This document shows, piece after piece, positions 1 through 7,807 of a stretch of DNA of 43,655 bases. A program made the position numbers and the translations under genes. Source of the DNA: Flavihumibacter sp. CACIAM 22H1 (GTDB taxonomy: Bacteria > Bacteroidota > Bacteroidia > Chitinophagales > Chitinophagaceae); NCBI RefSeq assembly GCF_001601815.1, contig NZ_LUKG01000027.1, positions 8,081 to 51,735 of the forward strand, in the 5' to 3' direction. The notes beneath the pieces are model-generated. The model saw only the letters and a list, made by a program, of their open reading frames with translations. It searched no databases and was not told the origin of the DNA. Numbering within the stretch: position 1 is the first letter of the stretch; each line of letters opens with the position of its first letter.

Positions 1-2759
1 ACCAGCCCAATCAGCATAATCATGCCGATTTGCGAAAAGATATTCAGCGTCTGGTCAAATAGCCAAAGCGAAATTAAGGCCCCTGCTATTGCCAGCGGTA
101 CCGTAAACATGATTATGAACGGATCAATAAAACTTTCGAACTGAGCAGCAAGAATCAGGAAAATAAGACCCAGGGCCAATAAAAAAGCAAAAAGCATATT
201 ACTGGAGCTTTCCTGAAAATCTCTGGAGGAACCGGATAAAGCGGTAGAAAAAGTTTCATCCAGCAAGCCATTTGCAATTTTTTCCATTTCGGCAATACCA
301 TCCCCAATAGTTTTTCCAGGCGCTAAGCCGGCTGAAATGGTGGCCGATTTATAGCGGTTAAAGTGATAAATTGTAGGCGGGGTGGTTTCTTCCTCAAAGC
401 TGACGATATTATCGAGTGAAATAATCTGACCAGTGGCGCTTCGTACGTACACTGTTTTTAGATCAGTTGGCTCATCCCGGTCATTCCGGGATAGTTGTCC
501 GATAACCTGGTATTGTTTACCGTCCTTGGTAAAATAACCCAAACGCCGGTTACTTAACGCCAGTTGAAGGGTAGAGGAAACATCTTCTACGGAAATCCCT
601 AACTGGCTCGCTTTCAGACGGTCAACATTTAACCGTAATTCAGGTTTATTGAATTTCAGGTCGGCATCCACGCTCTGCAAAACCGCGCTCCGATTGGCTT
701 CTTCCAGGAATTTTGGTAGTACCTCCCGGATCTTTTCAAAGTTTACGTTTTGGATTACGAATTGAATGGGTTGTCCTCCGCGCCGGTTTTGCTGAATGGT
801 TTGTTCCTGTATGGCAAAGGCTCGCCCTTCATTAAATTTTGGCAGGTTTCTGTTTACCATATCCACTATTTCCTGCTGGCTACGAACACGTTGATCCGGG
901 TCTACCAGCGTCATCCGAAGGAAGCCTGAATTGGCGGAGCCCGTACCTGAAAAACCGGGCGATGTAACAGTGATCATTACCCGTTTTTCAGGAACAGAAT
1001 CCAATACGAAATTTCCGATACGGTCGATATAAGTGTCCATATAATCGAAGGATGTTCCTTCGGGTGCGGTTATGGATAAACGAAACTGGCTCCGGTCTTC
1101 CATAGGGGCCAGTTCCGATTGCATGGTAGAACCTATGAAATAAATGGCTGCAAAACAGGCAACGATAATAATAAAAGCTACCCAGCGCACCCGCATAAAC
1201 CCCGCCAAAGTGCGTCGGTAAAGGTTTTCCATTCCCTCGAAAAAAGGTTCTGTTTTACGGTAAAACCAGGATTGTTTTTGCGATTTCCTGGTGAGTTTTA
1301 CGTTCAATACCGGGGTAAGCGTTAAGGATACAAAAGCAGAAATAAGCACAGCCCCGGCCACTACAATTCCAAACTCCCGAAAGAGCCGCCCAACAAATCC
1401 TTCCAGGAACAGGATCGGAAGAAATACCACTGCCAGGGTAATGGACGTGGCAATAACGGCAAAATAGATTTCCTTGGAACCCTCTTTGGCGGCCTGCCAT
1501 TTATCCATGCCCTTTTCCATCTTTTTAAAGATGTTTTCGGTTACCACGATACCGTCATCCACTACAAGGCCGGTTGCCAGCACAATTGCCAATAACGTCA
1601 GTACATTAATGGTAAACCCGAACAAATACATGATAAAAAAAGCACCGATCAGGGAAACAGGTATATCAATCAAGGGACGAATAGCAATAATCCAGTCGCG
1701 GAAAAAGAAATAAATGATCAATACAACCAGTACAAATGCTATTATAAGCGTTTCTTCCACTTCCAGGATAGACCGGGTTATAAACTTGGTCTGATCCAGT
1801 GCAATATCCAGGGTTATATCCTGCGGAACATCTTTCTTAATCTGTTCAAAGCGTTTGTAAAATTCCTCGCTGATGGCTACATAGTTGGAACCCGGCTGTG
1901 GAACCAGGGCCAGGGCAATCATTGGAATGGTACTTTCTTTCAGTACCGTTTCTTCATTTTCCGGGCCCAGCACCGCTTCCCCGATATCTTTGAGTTTGAT
2001 ATCGGCACCATTTACGTTTTTAATAATGATATTGTTGAATTCTTCTTCGGTATTGAGCAAACCAAACGTACGTACAGATAATTCTGTAGCGTTTCCTGAT
2101 ATCTTACCTGAAGGAAGTTCAATATTCTGTGTTCTCAATGCTGCCTGAACATCTGCTGGCGTAAGGCCATAGGCAGAGAGCCTGGCCGGGTCAAACCAGA
2201 TCCGCATGGCATAGCGTTTTTCTCCCCAGATCTGTATACCGCTGACGCCTGGTATAGTCTGCAACCGTTCCAGCAGATTATTGGTGGCATATTCTGTTAC
2301 CTGCAACTGGTTGCGGGTATTACTTTGCACGGTCATTGAAATAATTACATCTGAACTGGCATCTGCTTTCGATACCACCGGTGGGGCATCCAAATCATCA
2401 GGAAGTGACCGAACAGCCTGTGAAACTTTATCCCGTACATCATTAGCAGCAGCTTCCAGGTCGATCGAAAGATCAAATTCCACCGTTATATTCGAAGTTC
2501 CCTGGCTGCTGCTGGAGGTAATATTCTTAACGCCCGCAATTCCGTTAACGGCTTTTTCTAAGGGCTCGGTGATTTGTGATTCTATAATGTCGGCATTGGC
2601 ACCCGGGTAGGAGGTACGTACGTTTACGATGGGTGGGTCAATGGCGGGATAGTCACGAACTCCCAAGAACTTATAACCAATCAATCCGAAAACGATGATT
2701 ACCACATTCAGTACAATGGCAAGTACCGGTCTCCGCAAACTTAGTTCGGATATATTCAT
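1..2759 (-). CDS. RND (AcrB/HAE1-type) multidrug efflux permease, partial
   Basis: Inner-membrane proton-driven drug/solute exporter, the pump of a tripartite efflux system. The frame starts at ATG 2759 (MNISELSLRRPVLAIVLN, the usual N-terminal helix of the family) and stays open to the left edge, giving about 919 residues of a usual ~1,030-1,060. The missing end should hold the last transmembrane helices. The proton-relay signature in TM4 is intact: GLVVDDGIVVTEN, with the Asp-Asp pair, is encoded around 1540-1580. The porter-domain motif near the start (NVRTSYPGANADIIESQI) is also typical. Its start lies 6 bp after the stop of the adaptor gene, so the two form an operon. An outer-membrane factor gene may follow beyond the window edge (inference). 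Substrate cannot be read from sequence. Confidence 0.93.
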   Translation of the reverse strand, partial: MNISELSLRRPVLAIVLNVVIIVFGLIGYKFLGVRDYPAIDPPIVNVRTSYPGANADIIESQITEPLEKAVNGIAGVKNITSSSSQGTSNITVEFDLSIDLEAAANDVRDKVSQAVRSLPDDLDAPPVVSKADASSDVIISMTVQSNTRNQLQVTEYATNNLLERLQTIPGVSGIQIWGEKRYAMRIWFDPARLSAYGLTPADVQAALRTQNIELPSGKISGNATELSVRTFGLLNTEEEFNNIIIKNVNGADIKLKDIGEAVLGPENEETVLKESTIPMIALALVPQPGSNYVAISEEFYKRFEQIKKDVPQDITLDIALDQTKFITRSILEVEETLIIAFVLVVLIIYFFFRDWIIAIRPLIDIPVSLIGAFFIMYLFGFTINVLTLLAIVLATGLVVDDGIVVTENIFKKMEKGMDKWQAAKEGSKEIYFAVIATSITLAVVFLPILFLEGFVGRLFREFGIVVAGAVLISAFVSLTLTPVLNVKLTRKSQKQSWFYRKTEPFFEGMENLYRRTLAGFMRVRWVAFIIIVACFAAIYFIGSTMQSELAPMEDRSQFRLSITAPEGTSFDYMDTYIDRIGNFVLDSVPEKRVMITVTSPGFSGTGSANSGFLRMTLVDPDQRVRSQQEIVDMVNRNLPKFNEGRAFAIQEQTIQQNRRGGQPIQFVIQNVNFEKIREVLPKFLEEANRSAVLQSVDADLKFNKPELRLNVDRLKASQLGISVEDVSSTLQLALSNRRLGYFTKDGKQYQVIGQLSRNDRDEPTDLKTVYVRSATGQIISLDNIVSFEEETTPPTIYHFNRYKSATISAGLAPGKTIGDGIAEMEKIANGLLDETFSTALSGSSRDFQESSSNMLFAFLLALGLIFLILAAQFESFIDPFIIMFTVPLAIAGALISLWLFDQTLNIFSQIGMIMLIGL

Positions 2760-2765
2760 AGGAGC

Positions 2766-3827
2766 TTAATTAAGTTTGGAAATGGCAATTTTAGCTTCGG
2801 GTTTAATGGACAATAAACCGGTGGTAACGATGGTGTCACCGGCTTTCAGGCCTGCTGTTATCTGTACATAACTGCTGTCCCGTACCCCCGTGGTTACGGT
2901 CTCAAATACAGCAATTCCACCACGGTAAACAATTACTTTTTTCGACCTTGCCTGGGGAATAACGGCCTGGGTGGGTATCATCAGCGCTTTATTGTCTGTA
3001 CCGAAATCGAGCTGCACTTTGGCAAAGGCTCCGGGAATTAGTTGTGGTGCACGGCCTTGTACAACCGCCCTGATACGCAGGCTGCGGGTATCTTCCATGA
3101 CGGCCTCTTCGGTAGCCAGTACTTTTGCAGGAATCGATTTTTCCTGTCCCTCAACAGTAAACCTTACTACTGTTCCGGCTTTTATGCGGCTGCTGTATTT
3201 TTCCGGAACGGTGAATTCCAGTTTCAGCTCATTTTCCTGCCTGATATTAGTAATAAGCGTAGCCGGGGTAACATAGGCACCCATACTGATGTTTCTAAGC
3301 CCAAGCCTACCTGTAAAAGGGGCCCGGATTTCCGTTTTTTCAATGGAAGTCCGGATTAATTCAATGTCTGCTTTTATATTATTTACCTGTAAAACACTTA
3401 AGTCATATTCCTGCTTACTAATACCGTCAATTTTCAGAAGTTCGGCCTGGCGGCTGGCAGTTTGTTCATATATATTCAGTTGAACCTGCAATTTTTTTAA
3501 CTGGGCCTGCAGATCATCGTCATAAAGTTTAACCAGCAGGGTTCCTTTTGCAACCTGCTGACCTTCCCGGATATTGAGTTGGGTAATTCTTCCCGATACC
3601 TCGGGGCGCAATTCGGTGGCTTCGTAGGGCATCAGGCTGCCCGGAACTTCCAGCTTCTCACTTACACTGCTGGTTTTAAGTTCAAATGCTTCTACCTTGA
3701 TCTCCTGTGGTGGACGGGCAGAAGTTCCTGCCTTTGGAGGGGCTATTTTTTTTTGTTTGTCTGATTTACAACCGCTGATGATGCCTATAAATAAAAAGAC
3801 AGGGAGACAGTAGGAAAGCGCTCTCAT
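2766..3827 (-). CDS. RND efflux periplasmic adaptor (HlyD/MFP family) lipoprotein
   Basis: Membrane-fusion protein that links an RND pump to its outer-membrane channel. The 353 residues start with a lipoprotein signal: a hydrophobic stretch ends in IISGC, with the lipidated Cys at residue 20. Then come the half-lipoyl/barrel-sandwich segment (around 65-110, with VSGRITQLNIREGQQVAKGTLL), an alpha-helical hairpin (~110-150), the second lipoyl half (IRAPFTGRLGLRNISMGAYV) and a beta-barrel plus membrane-proximal domain to the end. Length and layout fit AcrA/MexA homologues. It is the first gene of the efflux operon, 6 bp before the pump gene. A 17-bp palindrome sits 55 bp upstream and may be the operator of the operon. 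No regulator gene is adjacent. Confidence 0.93.
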   Translation of the reverse strand: MRALSYCLPVFLFIGIISGCKSDKQKKIAPPKAGTSARPPQEIKVEAFELKTSSVSEKLEVPGSLMPYEATELRPEVSGRITQLNIREGQQVAKGTLLVKLYDDDLQAQLKKLQVQLNIYEQTASRQAELLKIDGISKQEYDLSVLQVNNIKADIELIRTSIEKTEIRAPFTGRLGLRNISMGAYVTPATLITNIRQENELKLEFTVPEKYSSRIKAGTVVRFTVEGQEKSIPAKVLATEEAVMEDTRSLRIRAVVQGRAPQLIPGAFAKVQLDFGTDNKALMIPTQAVIPQARSKKVIVYRGGIAVFETVTTGVRDSSYVQITAGLKAGDTIVTTGLLSIKPEAKIAISKLN

Positions 3828-3881
3828 GTAAGTGTTTACTGGTTTTAGTGTTGCTCAATGGTAAATTTAACAGATAAAAGC

Positions 3882-3898
3882 TGCCTAAAGTTTAGGCA
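3882..3898. promoter_or_regulatory. Palindromic candidate operator of the efflux operon
   Basis: Perfect interrupted palindrome: TGCCTAAA, one G, then TTTAGGCA. It lies 55 bp upstream of the adaptor start. A one-mismatch version of the Bacteroidota -7 box (TATCCTTG on the minus strand, 3904-3897) touches its edge, so a bound repressor would cover the transcription start region. The symmetry and placement resemble TetR/MarR-type operators; the regulator is unknown. Confidence 0.5.
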
Positions 3899-3993
3899 AG
3901 GATAGAAGTCGACGAAATAGGGGCATTTCCTATTTCCTTTGGATGAGCGGTCTATAAACAGTATGACCGGAAAACACATAGTTTAAATTTTGC

Positions 3994-5115
3994 TCAACTT
4001 TTTACCTTTAGCAGTCTTTTTACTTGGTGGGCCTTTCGAACCAGATCGTGGCGATCTTTCCCCAAGATGGTTACATGCCCCATTTTTCTTCCGGGTTTGG
4101 TTTGATTTTTTCCGTAGAGATGTACATAAACATCTTCCATAGCCAATACGTCCTCCAGGCCTTCATACCGAACATTCCCGGAAAATCCGGTTTCTCCGAT
4201 AAGATTAACCAGTGACGAAGGCAGGATGGCAGCTGTGGAACCCAGGGGGTAGTCGAGCAAAATCCGCCAGAGCATTTCATACTGTGACGTTGTATGCGCT
4301 TCAATAGTATGATGACCACTGTTATGAACCCGTGGAGCTGCTTCATTTACCAATACTTCTCCCTCCTTATCTATAAAAAGCTCCACGGCAAAAAGCCCGG
4401 GCGATTGCAAGGCTTTTACCAGTTTCAATGCAATGGCTTCTATTTTCCAGAGTATTTTATCCTCCAGGTCGGCGGGTGCAATCTGATAATCGAGCAAATT
4501 AAGCTGGGGGTCAAAAACCATTTCAACAGGCGGGTAAATAGCCATTTCTCCTTTACTGTTGATGCCTATCAAAACGGCGATTTCTTTTTCTATAGCAACT
4601 TTTTTTTCCAGTACACTGGGTGCATCAAAGGCCAGGTCCAGGTCTTCTTCTCCATGCAGCAACTGAACGCCTTTTCCATCGTATCCACCTTCTCCCAGTT
4701 TTTGGGCGGCCGGTAAAAAGGCAAAATGTTCTTTCAGCCCTTCTTTATCGGCAACCGTATGAAATTCTGCTGTAGGTATACCGTTTGCCTGGTAGAACTC
4801 TTTCTGAACGATTTTATTTTTAATGATTCGAAGAGCAGCCGGACTTGGAACTACTTTTACCCCTTCTTTTTCCAATTGTTCCAACGCATCCACGTTCACC
4901 GCTTCAATTTCAATGGTAATGGCATCAAGTTGTTTTCCAAATTGGTATACATCCTCAAAAGAGCGGATATTGCCGGTAATAAAATGATGACAAAGATGTG
5001 CAGCCGGACAGGCGGGGTCATTTTCCATTACCCAGGTTTCCACGGGGTAATTGGCCGCTTCCTGTAATAACATCCGGCCTAATTGACCACCTCCGAGTAT
5101 TCCAATTTTTTTCAT
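3994..5115 (-). CDS. purK: 5-(carboxyamino)imidazole ribonucleotide synthase
   Basis: ATP-dependent carboxylation of AIR to N5-CAIR in de novo purine synthesis, cytoplasmic. The 373 residues show the ATP-grasp PurK pattern: N-terminal GILGGGQLGRM, then EIEAVNVDAL (~71-80), the glycine-rich ATP loop KLGEGGYDGKGVQ (~138-150), and the C-terminal NEAAPRVHNSGHHTIEA signature. Length matches the family. An exact -7 promoter box ends 4 nt before the start codon, so the transcript may be leaderless. The usual partner purE is not in the window. The efflux operon lies downstream on the same strand after a 166-bp gap, but its own candidate operator suggests separate control. Confidence 0.96.
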   Translation of the reverse strand: MKKIGILGGGQLGRMLLQEAANYPVETWVMENDPACPAAHLCHHFITGNIRSFEDVYQFGKQLDAITIEIEAVNVDALEQLEKEGVKVVPSPAALRIIKNKIVQKEFYQANGIPTAEFHTVADKEGLKEHFAFLPAAQKLGEGGYDGKGVQLLHGEEDLDLAFDAPSVLEKKVAIEKEIAVLIGINSKGEMAIYPPVEMVFDPQLNLLDYQIAPADLEDKILWKIEAIALKLVKALQSPGLFAVELFIDKEGEVLVNEAAPRVHNSGHHTIEAHTTSQYEMLWRILLDYPLGSTAAILPSSLVNLIGETGFSGNVRYEGLEDVLAMEDVYVHLYGKNQTKPGRKMGHVTILGKDRHDLVRKAHQVKRLLKVKS

Positions 5116-5119
5116 GTAG

Positions 5120-5127
5120 CAAAAATA
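5120..5127 (-). promoter_or_regulatory. Candidate -7 box of purK
   Basis: TATTTTTG on the minus strand matches the Bacteroidota TAnnTTTG element exactly and ends 4 nt before the purK ATG. No clear -33 TTG is seen at the usual distance. Transcription would start at or next to the ATG. Confidence 0.45.
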
Positions 5128-5163
5128 GTGATTCCACTGCCTGTTAGATTCGGAAAAGACGGA

Positions 5164-5197
5164 TTGTTATCCAGGTTCCGGTGGATTCCTATCTTTG
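5164..5197 (+). promoter_or_regulatory. Candidate promoter of hppD
   Basis: TTG at 5164-5166 and TATCTTTG at 5190-5197 (exact TAnnTTTG) are separated by 23 bp, close to the Bacteroidota -33/-7 arrangement. It would give a 5' leader of about 150 nt before the hppD ATG at 5355. Confidence 0.5.
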
Positions 5198-5354
5198 TGG
5201 CATGAAGCCCGATTATCCCCATAAACTTTTTCCTGATTTCAGGCATCAATACTGCCTGTTGATGGAATCTCTTGCCATGGGTTCTGCTGCATGGAGCTGA
5301 TTGTTAGCTACCGGCCATTTCACGGCCATTTTTTTGCAGTTAAATTTTAAACCA

Positions 5355-6482
5355 ATGAGTCAGGTATTATCCCAACTCCGAGCGCATGCTGCAGCTGATT
5401 TTTTACCGCTGCAGGGCACGGATTATGTAGAATTTTATGTAGGCAACGCTAAACAAGCTGCCCATTTTTATAAAACCGCCTTCGGTTTCCAAAGTCTTGC
5501 CTATGCAGGCCCTGAAACGGGTATCAAAGACCGGGCAAGTTATGTGGTTCGTCAGAACAAATTGACCTTTGTATTTACTACACCACTACGGGCCAATAAC
5601 CCGCTGGCCGACCATATCTATAAACATGGAGACGGCGTAAAAGTATTGGCTTTGCGGGTAGAGGATGCGGAAAAAGCCTGGAAAGAAACTACCGCGCGCG
5701 GGGCTGTATCCTGCCTGGAACCAGTACGCCAGCAGGACGAACAGGGCGAAGTGGTGCTGAGCGGAATTCATACCTATGGCGAAACCGTTCACTATTTTAT
5801 AGAACGTAAAAACTATGCAGGCGCTTTTTTACCAGGTTATCAACCCTGGATATCCGCCTATAATCCATCAGAAACAGGACTGCAATATGTAGACCATTGC
5901 GTAGGTAATGTGGGATGGAACCAGATGCAGCGATGGGTTCGTTTTTATGAGGAAGTAATGGGATTTAAAAATATCCTCAGTTTCGATGATAAAGATATTT
6001 CTACCGAGTACTCCGCGCTGATGAGCAAAGTAATGTCAAGCGGAAATGGATTTGTGAAGTTCCCGATCAATGAACCAGCTGAGGGCAAAAAGAAAAGCCA
6101 GGTGGAAGAATACCTCGATTATTACGACGGGGAAGGATGTCAACATGTGGCGCTGGCCACCCATAATATCATTGAAACCGTTACCGCCTTGCAAAGCAGA
6201 GGAGTGGAATTTCTAAAAGTGCCCGGTTCTTATTACGAGGATTTACTGGACCGGGTAGGGCAAATCGATGAGGATCTGGCGCCTCTCAGGGAATTAGGCA
6301 TCCTGGTAGACCGTGACGAAGAAGGGTATCTTCTCCAGATATTTACCAAACCGGTAGAGGATCGGCCCACGCTGTTTTTTGAAATAATTCAACGAAAAGG
6401 AGCCAGGAGTTTCGGAAAAGGAAACTTTAAAGCCTTGTTCGAAGCCATCGAAAGAGAACAGGAAAAACGAGGAAATTTATAA
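5355..6482 (+). CDS. hppD: 4-hydroxyphenylpyruvate dioxygenase
   Basis: Non-haem Fe(II) enzyme that converts 4-hydroxyphenylpyruvate to homogentisate in tyrosine catabolism. The 375-residue protein has two vicinal-oxygen-chelate domains. The iron ligands of the 2-His-1-Glu triad are visible: His181 in VDHCVGNV, His264 in GCQHVAL, and Glu343 in LFFEIIQRKG. The C-terminal helix region RSFGKGNFKALFEAIE is typical. An in-frame TTG at 5301 would add 18 residues, but ATG 5355 gives the normal family N-terminus (MSQVLSQL...). It is followed by an intrinsic terminator, so it appears to be a single-gene unit. Other homogentisate-pathway genes (hmgA, fahA) are not nearby. Confidence 0.96.
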   Translation: MSQVLSQLRAHAAADFLPLQGTDYVEFYVGNAKQAAHFYKTAFGFQSLAYAGPETGIKDRASYVVRQNKLTFVFTTPLRANNPLADHIYKHGDGVKVLALRVEDAEKAWKETTARGAVSCLEPVRQQDEQGEVVLSGIHTYGETVHYFIERKNYAGAFLPGYQPWISAYNPSETGLQYVDHCVGNVGWNQMQRWVRFYEEVMGFKNILSFDDKDISTEYSALMSKVMSSGNGFVKFPINEPAEGKKKSQVEEYLDYYDGEGCQHVALATHNIIETVTALQSRGVEFLKVPGSYYEDLLDRVGQIDEDLAPLRELGILVDRDEEGYLLQIFTKPVEDRPTLFFEIIQRKGARSFGKGNFKALFEAIEREQEKRGNL

Positions 6483-6489
6483 TAAACAG

Positions 6490-6516
6490 CCCCGGAACAG
6501 CGTTTCCGGGGATTTT
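6490..6516 (+). terminator. Intrinsic terminator after hppD
   Basis: Perfect 8-bp stem CCCCGGAA / TTCCGGGG (6490-6497 and 6504-6511) with a 6-nt loop, followed by a short T run (ATTTT). It starts 7 bp after the hppD stop codon. Confidence 0.75.
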
Positions 6517-6568
6517 AGGGCTTTCTTATCAATACTTTGTATTATTTTAGTGCAGTTCTGTTCAGACT

Positions 6569-7756
6569 ATGAAAAAAATCAGCATCACCCTATTCATACT
6601 CAGCTGGGTATTTGTTGGTTATTCGCAAACGGCTTATCCTACCAGTTTTGCAGAGTACCAGCGTAATTTTCCCCGACTGAATGATATCCTTCGGAAAAAA
6701 GAAGACAGTCTCCGTCGACAATTCAACGAAAAGGGATTAAGCTGGCCGGCTAAATACATTTACCTGCGTTCTTTTAAATACGATAGTCAACTGGAAGTCT
6801 GGGTCAAGAACGAAAAAAATCAACCCTTTCAATTATTCAAAACCTATAAGGTATGCGCCATGGCGGGTACACTTGGGCCAAAGCGTATGGAAGGAGATTA
6901 CCAGGTTCCGGAAGGTTTCTATTACATAAATGAATTTAATCCAAGAAGCGTTTATCACCTGTCGCTTGGTCTGAACTACCCCAATGCGTCGGACCGTTTT
7001 TTGAGTGATGCTATCCAGCCCGGTGGCGATATATATATTCATGGAAGCTGTGTAACAACCGGTTGTATTCCTATCACAGATTCCCAGATTGAAGAATTAT
7101 ATGTACTGGCTACTTATGCCAAATCTTCGGGCCAGGATTTTATTCCCGTACATATTTATCCCGTGCGGTTTGATGTTAAAAAAAGTGCCGATTACCTTGG
7201 AAAATACGTACGTGATTTTGCTGACTATGCGCACCTGGCCAATAGCATGAAAGAAGTTTTTTACTATTTTGAAAAATATAAAAAACTACCGGTGATCATG
7301 GTCAATAACCGGGGTAGTTATGTACTGGATCAGGAAGTGAAAAATGCGCTTCCTTCTGCGGAAAAGAAGTCCTTACCGGTTCCGGTATTGAAAAAGAAGC
7401 GGCACGTGGCTGCATTTGATGAATCTGAAATACCTACTACCGTTCATAAACTACCTGAGTTTCCCGGGGGGGCAGATGCCTTTAAACAGTATTTGCGCGA
7501 CTTAAATAACAAACTGAGTACCTATCTGAATGAAGAGCAGCATACGGCCTATATTTTGGTAGAATTCATTGTAAACAACAAGGGCAAGGTATTGAACCCG
7601 CGCATAATCCGGGGCGGTAATGATCTCCTGAACGAACATTTATTAGACGCGCTGGAAATTATGCCCGATTGGCTTCCGGCTGTCAGGGAAGGTAAACTTG
7701 TTCCCATGAAGCTGAAACAAACCATCGTGGTTGAAAAAACTGGGGAGAAAGGATAA
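6569..7756 (+). CDS. Secreted L,D-transpeptidase (YafK-like) fused to a TonB C-terminal-like domain
   Basis: Predicted cell-envelope protein of 395 residues. A signal peptide (residues 1-~19, ending GYSQ) is followed by a YkuD/YafK-type L,D-transpeptidase domain (~60-205). The catalytic signature HGSCVTTGC is present, with His158 and Cys166 as candidate catalytic residues. After a linker with KKK and Pro residues, residues ~293-390 resemble the C-terminal domain of TonB proteins: it starts LPEFPGGADAF and contains VEFIVNNKGKVLNPRIIRGG. L,D-transpeptidases cross-link peptidoglycan or attach proteins to it. The TonB-like module may bind a partner but could also be a structural domain only. Flanked by the hppD terminator and a convergent aspartokinase, it stands alone. 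Exact substrate is unknown. Confidence 0.8.
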   Translation: MKKISITLFILSWVFVGYSQTAYPTSFAEYQRNFPRLNDILRKKEDSLRRQFNEKGLSWPAKYIYLRSFKYDSQLEVWVKNEKNQPFQLFKTYKVCAMAGTLGPKRMEGDYQVPEGFYYINEFNPRSVYHLSLGLNYPNASDRFLSDAIQPGGDIYIHGSCVTTGCIPITDSQIEELYVLATYAKSSGQDFIPVHIYPVRFDVKKSADYLGKYVRDFADYAHLANSMKEVFYYFEKYKKLPVIMVNNRGSYVLDQEVKNALPSAEKKSLPVPVLKKKRHVAAFDESEIPTTVHKLPEFPGGADAFKQYLRDLNNKLSTYLNEEQHTAYILVEFIVNNKGKVLNPRIIRGGNDLLNEHLLDALEIMPDWLPAVREGKLVPMKLKQTIVVEKTGEKG

Positions 7757-7795
7757 TAAGGGAGAGCGGATACTAAGGAGAGAAAGGATACTAAG
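7744..7795. repeat. Three imperfect 17-18 bp tandem copies
   Basis: GGAGAAAGGATAATAAG (7744-7760), GGAGAGCGGATACTAAG (7761-7777) and GAGAGAAAGGATACTAAG (7778-7795) stand head to tail. The first copy contains the stop codon of the transpeptidase gene, so the copies fill the gap between two convergent genes. Looks like a local duplication; no function is evident. Confidence 0.75.
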
Positions 7796-7807
7796 TAACG
7801 GGCACTT

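Noticed and set aside
5313-5331. Direct repeat GGCCATTT (two copies, 3-bp spacer) in the hppD leader
   Set aside because: Too short to distinguish from chance and no link to the start codon or a known element.
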